DNA of 64,000 nucleotides from Antedon mediterranea (GCF_964355755.1 NC_092671.1:19742001-19806000); one strand, 5' to 3'. Positions 45,560 through 58,400 are shown, counted from the stretch's first letter. Numbers and translations: made by a program. The notes: generated by a model from the letters alone, not told the origin.

Positions 45560-46170
45560 ACCTGTCTAGACTCCGTGCGAAGACAAAGATTAAGAAAGTT
45601 TTTTGTGCATGAACTCCTATATGCGGATGATGATGCTATTGTTACCCACTCCCAATCTGAATTACAGGCATCTTGCAGCTCCTTTTCCTTCTCGGATTTT
45701 GGAATGTTGATCAACATCGGGAAAACAGTAATCCTGGCTCAGGGCACAGATGAAAAACCATCTAACATTTTAATTTATGGTAAGCCCATGTAAGGAAATT
45801 CACATATTCTACGGTGACACTAACTCACTAGATTTTGAGCTTATATATGTACCATTTTTAGAAGACTTCGTGCTTGTGTATGGAACAACCATAACATTGC
45901 CATCAAATTGAAGACTCGCATCTACATTGCATGTGTGCTAAGTGTCCTGTTATATTGCTCGGATTCCTGGACCACGTATCGTCATCAGAAAAAAGACTAA
46001 ACTCTTTTTTCACTTTCGCTGTCTGCGCTCAATCTTAGCTGTTTCTTGGCATGATCGTGTACCCAATAGTGTTTTGCTCTCAATTACTGGTACAACTGAT
46101 ATATTTACAAGTCTTAGAAAACTAATTGCAGATGTTTATAAATTACTGTATACAAATATTTTAACAAATA
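45560..46170 (+). mobile_element. RTE-like LINE, reverse-transcriptase core to C-terminus (rest of 42183-43130)
   Basis: Frame 45575-45793 reads LLYADDDAIVTHSQSELQA and DFGMLINIGKTVILAQG, the Y-A-D-D catalytic motif and its follow-up. Later pieces in other frames read AIKLKTRIYIACVLSVLLY and CLRSILAVSWHDRVPNS. These follow on from the LINE at 42183-43130, although about 150 residues of the palm between GKILAR and YADD are missing. Frameshifted throughout. Confidence 0.75.
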
Positions 46171-46320
46171 AATGAACCCAACAGAAGTACTTAGCTTAGT
46201 TAAATTATATTTTTTTATATAAATCTAATAGCAAATTACTGAAAAAGAGACAATGCTGTGGGTATCAAAAAATTAAGCAAAAAGCTAAATAAAAAAGGAT
46301 AAAGTAAAACTGCCAGAAAA

Positions 46321-46358
46321 GTTAGCAGAGCTTTCGAGCAACACTAACCCTTCATCAG
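46321..46358 (-). other. Penelope-type terminal motif, hammerhead-like core
   Basis: The minus strand reads CTGATGAAGGGTTAGTGTTG and then CTCGAAAGCTCTGCTAAC. CTGATGA and GAAA are the two conserved boxes of a hammerhead ribozyme. Directly after GAA, AGC-TCT-GCT-A gives a perfect short stem III with the required T-A at the cleavage position. Stem II pairs only weakly (GGG/CTC with an extra A), and no stem I was found. Hammerheads are known in Penelope-like terminal repeats. This may be a decayed one. Confidence 0.4.
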
Positions 46359-47239
46359 TGCAAGTGAGCGTTCTTGATAATGTCCGGTGGCAGGAGGGGA
46401 GATATCACCACCCGAAAGGGGACAAATTGCCATCCAACTTTTCTAGACCAGAATTTTCCGTAGATTACGAATATGGAAGGTAATCGATCAGGATAGGAAG
46501 CGTTTTCGAGATATAAGGGGTCAAAGTTCAAAATTGACCAATATAAAAACATGCTATATCTCTGGAAATTCTGGACGTAGTGAGATAATTTTGGTGTCAA
46601 ATTGTTTACAATGTATATGTTTATATTAGCTCTAACAGAACTTTCTTTGAAAAATATACCGGAAACCCCATTGTTAGCAATTTTAACCTTTGACCTCTTT
46701 TTGCTATATCTAAGTAACGGCAGGTCGGAGAGAATTGAAAATAGGAGCAAATTGTTCCCAAGATATACATTTATATTCAGTATAACAGATGATATTGCTT
46801 GAAAATGACCGGAAGTGTGGTTATTAACCTTTGACATAATTGAATAAGGTTATAAAAACATAAATGAATAAATATTTGTCGTAAGGAGCCAATTTTGGTG
46901 TCAAATTGTTCACAATATATATGTTTATACTTGCCATAATGCAACATTTTTTTCAAAAAGTGACTGAAACACCTATTTTTCTGTAATTTTAACCTTTGAC
47001 CTGTTGTTCTCATCTAAATAATGACATGGCATAGAGATTTCTAACGGCAAATTGTTTATAATAGATATTTTTATTCAATCTAATAGATTATACTGTTTGA
47101 AACATACAAGTGTGATTATTGCATTAAAATCCTGTACATAAGAGCCTATCAGGGCGGATTTAATTCAAAGAGGTGTGGAAGGGGAATAATACTATTACTA
47201 TACAGTACAATGTCTTTCTTTTGAGCAATTTCAATCAGG

Positions 47240-48370
47240 TATCCATGTATCTCCAATAAACGGAATGTACGGCTCATAGAGAATTCAGAAGTTACCCTTG
47301 GTTCATTTTGGCAAATCCATATGGGTTCCTTTTAAAAGGATTGAGGTTGCACAGACAGGCTTTTCCCATGGCTTAATATTGGAACCTACAGTTTTAGTTA
47401 CCCGATATATTTCTATTACAGTAACTTATGTATCCAAATGCATTGATCTGATACAGGGGCCAAATGTAGAACTGAACATACAGTAGAGAACCACAGAAGG
47501 GTCTAAATAGATGACCTGCTGTTGTTTCATTTTAGGCAAAATCCAAATCGGTTCCTTAAGGATCGAGAGTGAACAGGCAGCTTTATTCCATGTGCCTGTC
47601 TATATAAACCCACATTGTCACCCCTTATATTTCCATTATGAGGCTTAATGTCCATGGATGACCGGCCCTTGGGTTAATTTGGGCAAATCCATAAGTGTTC
47701 CTTAAGGATCGAGAGTGCAAGGCAGCTTTATTCCATGGGCCCCGCCTGTCTATTATAAACCCACAGTGTCACCCATTATATTTCCATTATGGGGCTTAAT
47801 GTCCATCCATGGAGGACCGGCCCTTGGGTTAATTTGGGCAAATCCATAAGTGTTCCTTAAGGATCGAGAGTGCACAGGCAGTTTTATTTCATGGTTGTGC
47901 CTGTCTATATAAACTTACAGTGTCACCCATTATATTTCCATTATGGGACTTAATGTCCATGGAGAACCGGCCCTTGGGTTAATTTTGGCAAATCCATAAA
48001 TTTTTCTTAAGGATCGAGAGTGCACAGGCAGCTTAATTCATGGGCCACGCCTGTCTATATGAACTCACAGTGTCACCCCTTATATTTCCATTATGGAGCT
48101 TAATGTCCATCCATGGAGAACGACCGGCCCTTGGGTTAATTTGGGCAAATCCATAAAATGTTCCTTATGGATGATTGAGGGTGCACAGGGATATTTATTA
48201 TATCTCTATGAACCCACATTTTCACCCCACATACATTATTTCCAATATAGGGTCTCTTGTAGCCCCACATAGAGAACCCCGAAAGGTCCATGAAGGATCG
48301 GCCCTTGGGTTCATTTGGGCAAATCCATAAATATTATTTAAAGATTGAGGGTGCACAAATCCATATGGGT
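47240..48370. repeat. about 155-bp tandem repeats inside the foldback element
   Basis: The phrase ACCGGCCCTTGGGTTAATTT recurs at 47660, 47816, 47966 and 48123, and in altered form near 48297 and earlier, with periods of 150-174 bases. Each unit has CAAATCCATAA, TTCCTTAAGGATCGAGAGTG, TTCCATGG and a TATATTTCCATTATG block. Roughly seven units, the outer ones diverged. Confidence 0.85.
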
Positions 48371-48714
48371 TATTTTAGAATCCTTTGTATACAGGAAACT
48401 CTTTCCTATATGGACCAAACTATATAAAAATTGTGGTCTGTCTGTGTAGTGAGTTGTGGATTGAGTTTGGCCACCTGGATCTGCCTATGCCCTATCCTGT
48501 ACGAATTGGTATTCTCTGGTTCTGATGAATAGTTTATTTTCCAAAAACGAATATTGTGGCCCTAATAAATGCAACTGTATAGTGGCAAATCATTGAAGGT
48601 CAGCGCAACATTTTAACATCATAACTAAACATTTTAATCGTCATAATATTAATTATATTATTTATTTTACAGTATTATATTAATACATTTAAAATAATGC
48701 GCACTAGAAAAAAT

Positions 48715-49680
48715 ATAAAAATACCATAACTTCACTGATCAAATAACGTGATTACATTTATTTATGAACATCGATCTCATAGTTTGAATAACTTTGCATT
48801 ATTTAGTATATCATTTGTTCAAATGTTGACCTTTGACCCATGTCAACTTGTGTAATGATAAATGTGCTCTTTTGATTGTGTATGATTGATAAATGTCTTA
48901 ACAGAATGAGAAAACATAACATTTTGTCTTAAATGTTAGTTTTTATTAGGTTTTAAATGCAAATTGTGTGATTGGTCAATATTGACATTTGACCTTTAAT
49001 TGCAAAGTATTTGTTTTATAAGGCGACTGAATAACACCATACAATACCTATAACCATACAAATGTATTAAAAGACCAAATTGAACTTTAATAAATTGGTT
49101 ATAATACATATGTATATAATACATTGTTATAATTGGTAAATTTTGAACTTTGACCCCTTATCTCTTCCTATTCGCTTCCTATCCTGATCGAAGTCTGATT
49201 TGATTAAATACAGTATTATAATGAAATAACATAACTTTACTAATCAAATAATTTGATTACTTGTAAAACCATCAATAGCATAGTTTGGACAGCTTTGCAT
49301 TTATTTGTTAACTAATACGCGTATTAAAATGTTGACCTTTGACCTTATGTCAAGTGATGAAATTTACCTTATGTCAACTGATGAAATGATGTATTCGCTC
49401 TTTTACATTGCGTATGATTGATTAACAGGATGAGAAAACACCCAATTTTTATTAATTATATTAGTTTTTATTTGGTTTTATAGGTACGTTCTATGATTGG
49501 TCAATATTGACATTTGATTGAAGGTGATTGAATAGACACTTATAATCATAAAAATGTAATAAAAGACCAAATTGTGCTTCAATAAATTTGTTATAATACA
49601 TATACATAATACATTGTTGTAATTGGTCAATTTTGAACTTTGACCCCTTATATCTCGAAAACGCTTCCTATCCTGATCGA
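48715..49680. repeat. about 490-bp direct duplication inside the foldback element
   Basis: Blocks such as ATCAAATAA...TGATTAC, CATAGTTTG, GTTGACCTTTGACC, GGTCAATATTGACATTTGA and GAACTTTGACCCCTTAT appear in the same order at 48715-49195 and again at 49212-49680. The last block belongs to the terminal arm, so one arm end was duplicated with its inner flank. Confidence 0.7.
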
Positions 49681-49781
49681 TTACCTTCCATATTCGTAAT
49701 CTACGGAAAATTCTAGTCTAGACAAGTTGGATGGCAATTTGTCCCCTTTCGGGTGGTGATTCCCCCCTCCTGCCACCGGAC

Positions 49782-50130
49782 TACAATATAGAATAATAAG
49801 CAGACAGGCGCTGCCTGAGTGAACTGGAATAAAAGAAATAAGGCAAAGGAGGCTAGTGAATAGAGGGTGGAGAGAGTAAGAGTAGAAAACAAAGAAGATA
49901 GCTTGGTAGATATAAACAATTTTGGAACAGAACTTTATATGCATATGTCCTAACCATTAGACCACTGGGGCTTTCAATATATAAATCAATTGTGTTGCTT
50001 AGCACTGGGTAAATTGTATATATCATACTGTCAAATTATAGAAACAGAGCTCATATTCGAAACATGATCTCATAATCGCGTTCGGCATTGCTCATTGGCG
50101 AAAGTTCCGTATTTTTTAGTTGTATGAAAA
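49782..50130. other. flank of the foldback element, no gene
   Basis: No coding frame beyond a low-complexity minus frame that runs into the terminal arm. The purine-rich stretch near 49800-49910 could be Penelope-type terminal sequence continuing from the other side of the insertion, but this is uncertain. Confidence 0.3.
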
Positions 50131-50134
50131 AAAT

Positions 50135-50203
50135 GTCTCTGGCGGGATTCGAACCTGCCCTCTCGCTTACAGGGAGAGTATCATACCACTAGACCACAGA
50201 GCC
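50135..50203 (-). tRNA. tRNA-like gene or tRNA pseudogene
   Basis: The minus strand folds as a near-cloverleaf of 69 bases. Acceptor GGCTCTG pairs with CAGAGAC (6 of 7), the D-arm is GTCTAGTGGTATGAT, and the T-arm GCAGG-TTCGAAT-CCCGC has one mismatch. A-box (TGGTCTAGTGG) and B-box (GGTTCGAATCC) are excellent. The anticodon stem is imperfect (CTCTC against GCGAG) and the loop CCTGTAA lacks the universal U33, so the anticodon (TGT if read normally) is doubtful. Body resembles tRNA-Pro. Probably a pseudogene or SINE head. Confidence 0.5.
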
Positions 50204-50792
50204 ATATATGGTATTATCACAGATTTAACATTCTCTCATACAACAAACGCCCTCATAATCAGTGGAGGCCTAACTAGTCAGAATAAATTCCAACTTTAAT
50301 ACGCAACTGCTTTAAAAATAATATTGTGTATATGTAAATCAATGTGTTTTGTAGCACTGTGTAAATTGTATATAAATCATACTGATATAAGCTTTTAACA
50401 AAAATGTTATCTAATATGGTAGGCCTAAACAGCTATTTAAACTGTTTTCTATACTATCAACATACAGGTCAGCCATTCAACCATTAATATTAGATCTATA
50501 TAACTGTACATCATAACTTTTTCGGAGGGCAGACACCAACCTTTCTGGAGGCGGATGGTTCAAGTCAATGAGAAATATTTAAGTCAGTATAGTCTACTCA
50601 TCGCTTTAGGCCCACCATGAATGGGTCTAAGATGAGGATATAAACATTTTAAGAATATAACCTCGTTGCCTAAAAATCGCGTAAACAATTTCAGCCATAA
50701 TGTGCCATGGGGTGTGGTTAACAATATTGACGTTCAGCTTTCGGTAAACCTTAGTCTGACCATGAAGAGTTTCTTGAAAGCGTGAAACAATA

Positions 50793-51150
50793 TACAAATA
50801 ATTAATGTTTATGAATGAATTCGATGGTGAGAATATTTCAGAAAACTGACTGTTCTATTTAATGAGGCGGAGCCGAACAAATGAAATATTCTCTCCATTC
50901 AAAGTTGTTTTATACTTTTATTCAAGTTATTCATCGTAAATCGTTGACGAATGCTAGGCCAACAACGTCGCGTGGCAAAAAATCTCAAAATGTTTACAGA
51001 AAGCTAAACGTGCATTGGAGCCCGTTCATATAAACATTAGATACCACTTTTCCATGAGATGGGCTAACTCCAAATGACACGTGATGCCTAATTGACAAAT
51101 CAAATTGCAAATTAATTTTTCTTTTCTATAAAAGAGTTCATAAAGCTGAA
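50793..51150. mobile_element. diverged MITE of the ACAAATAAT(G/T)AATG family
   Basis: ATACAAATAATTAATGTTTATGAATG and the mirrored GAATATTTCAG.../GAAATATTCTC arms around GAGGCGGAGCCGAAC parallel the hairpin at 12927-13090 (ACGAGGCAAAGCCGAG centre). The continuation to TCTATAAAAGAGTTC is less certain. Confidence 0.5.
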
Positions 51151-52470
51151 CAAGAAGAAGCTTTGCTTGAATGAAGTTTGTGGCTTACAATGACTTGTAT
51201 GGCCACTAATCTTTCTTACACCGGAAGGTGAAAACATTCTGTAAATTATTCTAATGATGTTTATGTCTTGTTTACTTTTTCAACTATTATTACATACAAA
51301 TATTTTTGTTAGTATATAAGTGGTTTATTAACGACGTGTTTTTGTAATTCAGATCAGGATGTTTACAATGGTTGATATTCAATTTTGATTTATGTGTCCT
51401 GCTGCCTTAGTGTGATTTCTAGAAAAGGATTCTAGGATGCGCAGATGGTGGTAAGATGGTTGCGTCATTTACAACATATTCAGTACAACAACAATTTTGT
51501 TGGCAATCGTTTGGTATTATTTATTAACTTTGGATTCAAAATAGAATTGGTTAATTTTTAAATCAAACATTTTATGGCGTCAATTTGTCTAAACTGGCGT
51601 AAAATATGTTGCAACTGGAGAAATCTCTGTATCAAACAGTCAGTTGTTACGCGACTTAATACAGTTGTATTGTATTTGTATTATTATTGTCAAGGCTGTT
51701 AAGTGTAATTCCAATTTGAATATTAAAAAAAGATGTCCTTTATATTTCAAAAAATTACAACTATTACTCTAATATTTGCATTAGGTTTATAAATGATACC
51801 GTATGCGTAGTAAATAGGAATAAGGTCAACGTCTTTGTTTGTATGTGACATCAACGTTATACTTTTGGTTACATGTTACTGTATAATATATTTTGAATAT
51901 CTTCCAATTTTTGAAAGCAACGTTGGTTATTGAACTAAAGAAAGACATCTGGTCCAAAGCTAACGTCATTCAGCATTTTAAGATATAAATTGGGGCATTG
52001 GATCTTATTGACAGGAGAGCAATGAAACAATTGAACCATCAATATAGGGTATTGAAGTTAATGAAGCAAATTATTCAACGGTTGTCAAGGCGTGTCCGTT
52101 CAATAGGCTGATGGCATGGGTCAAGTATTACACAGTCTGCTAACTCCAATACACGTCACCTTGGCAATACGTTGCATTGCATTTACATCCATTTCAAATT
52201 GAGATTCAGTATTACTACACCCAAACTCCTACGATAAAGGAACTGAGGCCAGTCACCAATGACCGTATAATTTATTTAGGCATAGGACTATACGAGATTT
52301 ATTTATTCAAAAATAAAATTAAAGAGAACCGAAGTTGTTTCCCGCGCGTAAATTGGCGTTTGCCGAAGTGCTAAAACATTGGTCCTTGCCCCGGAAAGAT
52401 TACATTTAATAAAGGTGTCACAAATGAGGGGCTCTACTGTAGGACTATACAAATACATTTTATTTTATAC
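51151..52470. other. intergenic, no gene recognised
   Basis: Only short frames. The longest (52177-52374, 65 codons) shows no known domain, no compositional signal and no splice context. Confidence 0.45.
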
Positions 52471-52472
52471 GT

Positions 52473-52620
52473 CATCAAACAGCTAGTGATTCGCATCAAA
52501 CAGCTAGTGATTCGCATCAAACAGCTAGTGATTCGCATCAAACAGCTAGTGATTCGCATCAAACAGCTAGTGATTCGCATCAAACAGCTAGTGATTCGCA
52601 TCAAACAGCTAGTGATTCGC
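52473..52620. repeat. 21-bp minisatellite, seven copies
   Basis: Seven perfect tandem units of 21 bases, each CATCAAACAG plus CTAGTGATTCG. The unit end resembles the single ATTCGACAATTACAGG context at 34338, so one flank of a dispersed repeat was amplified here. Confidence 0.93.
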
Positions 52621-52672
52621 CAATTACAGGATTGATAAACTATTTTAAAATAGTTTATCCATCCTGTAATTG
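52621..52672. repeat. 52-base near-perfect palindrome
   Basis: CAATTACAGGATTGATAAAC runs into TATTTT, and the mirror AAAATAGTTTATCCATCC continues to TGTAATTG. The arms of 26 bases differ at one position. It directly adjoins the 21-bp array on one side and, 28 bases away, the SINE-like repeat on the other. Confidence 0.9.
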
Positions 52673-52699
52673 GAAATTAATACAAAAATAAAAACATAC

Positions 52700-52860
52700 T
52701 TGATGGTGCTTACGGGGGTGCTTATAAACTCTCATTTGAAGTTTTGGAGTGAAGTTGAAAGAGTCGTGAGTTACAACCCTGGCACTAGGTCCGTATATTG
52801 AACCCTGAACCTTAGGATTGGAAGGTAAGCACGTTAACCACCAAGCTACAGCTCCACTAC
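52700..52860 (-). repeat. tRNA-derived SINE-like repeat, copy 2
   Basis: The minus strand has GTGGAGCTGTAGCTTGGTGG then TTAACGTGC (A-box-like), AAGGTTCAGGGTTCAATA (B-box-like), CCTAGTGCCAGGGTTGTAAC and GACTCTTTCAACTTCACTCC. The same order is at 35330-35434 with about 15-20% visible differences. Confidence 0.6.
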
Positions 52861-54370
52861 TACAATTTCATTAAAGCATTATTTATTTGTTTGAAATTGT
52901 AAAATTATATACTTGTGAATGTAACTTTCATCCCTTCCGTGTTTTAGACTAATATTATTACTACTCTAAAAGAAAGAAACTTTTATAGATGCACATATGG
53001 ACCGGACGTCATTTTAAAGTGATATAATTTTGAATACTCTATGTATTAATTCCATATTGTTTTGTTGTTACTTTGTTATTGTTATCGTAAAATCATCGAT
53101 GTAATTTTGAATCGCACTGTTACCAATAGTAAGTATATATGAATGAAATGATTTGTATGTGTTAACATTACATAACACCGCATATGCCTACGCAACGACA
53201 CATTTAGATTTGATGATTATGGTTGGTAAAGGACTGAAACGGTTTTTTTCATCAGTGGAAATGAAAAGTCTCACTAAACGAATAAAGAATCAAATGAAAT
53301 AGTGATGTAAATATTCCATTCAGACATGTACTGAATGTCTAATCTGAATAAGTAGGCTGGGTTAAAACGGTCTTTTTTATACACTTTCTGACTTATGATT
53401 CGGGTTAACTGAACACCACATAGGGTCTCGATTTAATTCATTAATATATGGAATGCGCTCAGAACTAGTACAGTGTAATAGTTAATATAATAGTGTAGGT
53501 TATACTAACTACTGATTTGGGATTCTTTAATACGTGAGTCCTATTCCAATATAAATCTCATGCTAAAAGTTATAAAACGCCTATTGTCTCATAGTTAAGT
53601 GAACATGTTCTTTCTATTCAATATAAATGTCTTTTCGGATAGGTATGTTTTCTTGATTTCATGTTGAACCTAATTATTGTTTATATTATATTATTTTATA
53701 TATATTTGATCGAGGTAGATGGATTAGATAATACATTAGTTTTTTGCTAATGATAAAAATACAAACAAAATAATACATTTAGTCGAGTTTATTATATTTT
53801 CTGTATGTTACCAGGGGAAAAAACAATGATTATACATAACGGTCCATTGACTGCATTTATTTCATTCAATAATGTTTTATACAATAGGCCTATACACAGT
53901 GAATAATTATTATAGGAGTTCAAATACCCTTTATTTAAATTATTAGGAAAACAGAAAATCAGTCCTCATTTTCAGAACAACTAAGGGGTGATACATATTA
54001 ACTAATATAAATATTATATTGCATTTGTAAGTATATAAATTAATAATTTGAAATACGGTAGGCTACCTGTTATATTAAGCCATAAATCTAGAAAATTATT
54101 ACGACACCACGTGGTATCGTAAACGATGTAGGAGCTGGTTTCTACGAATTTGTGGGCCAACTAAATCCACCGTATAAAACAACTATCGACATTGTGGATT
54201 AATATTTATGAGTTAGCAAATTGAGGTACACAGTCAGTTCACGTTAAAATCTTCATACCTTCCGACCTATTTATCAAATATAATATGTTCATAATCATAT
54301 CCAGAATGATTAAATCAAAGTAAAGTAGATATATTTTCTAGAAGAAATTTGCAGTGCTGTGCTACTAACA
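52861..54370. other. intergenic, no gene recognised
   Basis: AT-rich, without frames of note or repeat boundaries that I could identify. Confidence 0.45.
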
Positions 54371-54722
54371 TTAAAGATGTATTTTACCCCAAAAACATGA
54401 AAAATGAAGATTAATGAAATCAGGCCTTGAATAGGTTATTTTGTAGTTTTAATAAAATGAATCACTTATGTAGGAAAAAAACGGAAAAAAATAATGTTTT
54501 CACTTGTAAAATGAGAAAATAAATGGTTAAATTCAACCAAAATTCCATTGGCTGGCAGCCAATTTGACAATTTTTTGCTTTAAATTCCATTTTTTCAGGT
54601 AAATAAATTTTTTTTCAATCCAATTTTTGGTAGAAGTCAATAACTATTATGTGACAAAATGGCATATTCAACAACAAAAATGTAAAAAAAAATATTTGTT
54701 TACGGGGACAATACATCTTTAA
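54371..54722. mobile_element. TTAA-flanked MITE with AGATGTATT ends
   Basis: TTAA at 54371-54374 and at 54719-54722 flank AGATGTATTTTACCCC and the mirrored GGGGACAATACATCT. About 350 bases and non-coding. The TTAA target parallels the larger element at 37399-38984, although the terminal sequences differ. A solitary matching end lies at about 39563. Confidence 0.7.
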
Positions 54723-55494
54723 GCCTATGAATGTAACGAACGTCCCGAAACAATCACCAAGCAGCCACTATGGCCTATGTAATAGGCTATGTATAGATAT
54801 TTCCTTCCATAGAAAAGGAGAGGAGAATTTAAAACAAAGTTAGGGTGAATTTTGTTTCAAAAGAAACTCTCCCTATGATTAGAAAGGGGAGTATTATTAT
54901 ACTTTGTGCTGTATATTGTTTGATCATTTTGTATTTACAGATAATAAAAAATATTGAGCTTAAAAGCTGAATTAATTAATCAATCTTAATTCTAGAAATT
55001 GTCTTGAAATATTTACTTATATTATACGGTACATCAGATAAAGAGTTCATCCGGTTCTCGGTACTGTAGCTGGATTTCTCAAGTATCATTCTTTACTATT
55101 ATTAATTACACTAAAATAATACATACTTTTACAACAGTAGGCTACTTTAACAGTATTAAACTATTACATTATACTACCTAATATTAGGATCTAATAATAC
55201 TTTTAATAATGCCGATGTACTTTTTGAAAAGAAGATTAAATAGATATATTGTATTGAATCGAATTAACAATTTAATTACTAAACGTCTAAGGGTTTTTTT
55301 AAACCACTGCACAGAGTGTAATTTAGAGGTATAAACTGTAATGTAATAGTATTGATGTAGTACTTCTCGATGCGCCCTCTAAAAACGGTTTAAACCAATC
55401 AAATAACCAGACGGATCTACTACGAACTTTCATAACAATAATAAACTTCTCTTCACAAAGAACTTCGTTCACTTACAGTAACCAGTCTACTAGG

Positions 55495-58400
55495 ATGAAG
55501 ACAATCATGTTGAATACTAGATGTTTAAAGCAATCTGCTATATTCATGTTAATTCAGTTATATTTCTTTATCAGCTTCGTATCTTCTAAAGGTAGGCATA
55601 ATTATGTATTAATATTATTTTGTCAAAACATGTTTTATTTTTGCATTTTCAATAGTGAATTTTAATAGCTGTAAAATTATGTATAACTAAGTTAATATAA
55701 TTATTTGCTCGTATTGTACCATGAAATCAAATAATATAGTATAAATTAATCATGATTATTTTTTATGAAACGTTTTCTGAAGGAAAAAAAGAGCTAATGC
55801 ATGTTACTAATAATTATATACACATATATATTAACTGTTAATTGACGATACATTATTGATTCATTTCAAAGGAAAATTTAAATGATTGTAATAAGCGGAT
55901 GTCATTGTCACATGTATTCATTCATGCTACTCAGCAGCTTGCAGACAATTTACGATAAAAATACTCGAATTTCTTGTACTCTTGGCATGCGACATTGAAT
56001 GTGCGGTCCCAGGTGCACTTCAACAAGTGAACACAATTTATAGACTTTCCACACAATAAAAGAATTAGTAATCGTAAGCGATATTTCTTACTATCCTGGG
56101 ACAAAGTGGTTTACCCTCGACGGTCTGTCTACCATACAAATATTGGAATGCTGACATTGAGGTCAATATTAGTCGAATAGTTAGCCCTGACTGGTTCTCA
56201 ATAAAATAAATTGATTAATATAAATACACCACATATAAAAAAACGTGTTTTTTAAATAACTATTTAAAATTATTATTTTTAAATTGTACAGTAATATATA
56301 ATATAGGCCTAATTATTTCCTCCAAAATAGATGTATATAAATAAAAAAACTAGATACAAGCTGAGGAACAAGTTCCTGTTACCTAAAAGGGTTTTGACTG
56401 CACCTTTACTAGAAACCTATTGTATGCAATAAGAACACAAAATACCATACATAGATGATTCACGAATAAGAACACCATTTTAAAACTTTTAAAGATGCAT
56501 TATTGTGACAATCACTACTAGTGTCAGTTGAAATAAAATGTGTGTATTTAATTTATTTCCACCAATTTTTACCTCATTTATTTACACCAGTCTGTGTGGA
56601 TTTTCAGGTACTAAGTATCTCAATCAAATAGGAAATCGTCATGTTTATTACCAAACTAAATCATCACTACTTATCAATTCACAAGAGGACACATTCTACG
56701 CATCTGGTATCAACACTAAAGTAACTATTATTGTGCCTAGTGGACATCAGGTGCGTCTACTAATTGAAGAATTGGTACTGGAATCTGGTTCTGGCAGTCA
56801 ATGCAACGATTTTGTTGAAATATTCGATGGAGCAGACGTCAACTCGAAGACTTTGACGGAGGTCTCAGGATTATGTGGTAACAAACAAGGAATACTTTAC
56901 ACGTCAACGCGAAACATAATCACATTTTTCTTTAGTACTGATGCTAATGTTCAGAATAAAGGTTTTGCAATTCTAGCAACATCAATTTCTACAGGTAATA
57001 ATACTACTGATTTCTTTTAACTTAAATCCAAAAAGGTTTATTTTCTTTTTCTAGTGATCCCTATCTATTCTTTTGATAATTAAGATTTTTTTTTAATATC
57101 GTAGTTTTTGAAATGTACAGAATCTAAAATAAATTCACTGTATTTATTACCAGTATTCAAACATTTTCCATTTAAAATGGATATTCCGATTTATCAGCTC
57201 AAGTCTTAGATTGTAGAGGCGTATATTGTGTTAAATTTGTATTTTATACATAAAATAATGTTCTATTGATGATAAATTCAGATTTGACATACATTATGTG
57301 GGCGCAACATCAACCAGATATATTTCACATTGTAAAACGATGATACATTGATCTTTAACTTAACCTGCTAAACTACCTACCATATTCGTTTATTTTGATT
57401 GCAATAAGAGCAGTCAGTGAACCGTGCTCCGTTAGACATGTAACAATAGACATTGAACATAAATTAGATATTGATGGTGAAAAGCCCTAGCTATATCTTC
57501 ACATTAATGTTATGTTCCCATTTAATATGTTTCTGAAAATACATTCACTGTTATACAATCAAAATTGTTTTAATTGTTAATGTCTTATATATATATCGGT
57601 TTTCAACGAAGGACAAACATTTCTAATCCTCAGGTGAATGCAGTACACAAGAAGAGTTTCAATGTGGCAATGGGGTATGTGTCAATAAATTATTGATTAT
57701 GGATGGACATGACAACTGTGCCGACAACTCTGACGAAATATGTAAGTTGGTATTGATTCTTAAATAATTCACTAATTTACATCAGAAGAAAATATGTGTT
57801 CACATTAATTAATAAAAAGAAACATTTTTATAGATGTGTACGGTACTATTCATTCGTTCGTTCGTTCATTCATTCAATCTTTACTGACTGACTGATTAAC
57901 TCTTGGCCTTTAATTCATATTTATGACAAACTACATGAATTTTGTAAAATTAAGCAATTCAGAATTATAATGCTAAACGGTTAGTTACATCATTATTTTA
58001 AGGTTCCTTCCATCACGAAGCTATAAGAATCTGTTTTAATCAATTACAAAATGTCTTTTTTTCTATTGTACTTTAGTTGCTGCAGTGGGTCATTTATTGT
58101 GCGAAAATGGTCAAACTGTTCCAGATCCCAATATATGTGATGGAAATGATGATTGTGGAGATTATTCTGACGAAACATCATGTGGTAAGTGATTAATGTC
58201 AGTAATTAATATCCTTCCTGACTATGAGACTCTAGAGTAACATTTTAATGTTCATGTAGTTCTACCTTGAAATTATGACATTTTTTCTGTTTTATAGGCC
58301 TATTTTTATGGTTACAACATTATAATGGTGTTATTCAATTTACAAAATCTATGGAAACCTTAACGAGATCACGCGAACATGAAATTATACTTTGTGATGT

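Larger units (their letters stand above)
46382..49781. mobile_element. 3.4-kb foldback/TIR element
   Basis: GTCCGGTGGCAGGAGGGG at the left (46382) matches the inverse of the right end (CCGGAC at 49781). The arms continue for about 160 bases (46382-46543 and 49622-49781) through GGGGACAAATTGCCATCCAA and ATCGATCAGGATAGGAAGCG. The interior has two repeat arrays and no transposase. No clear target duplication was seen. The left flank is a Penelope-type terminus and the right flank has similar composition, so it may sit inside a Penelope-like relic. Confidence 0.8.
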
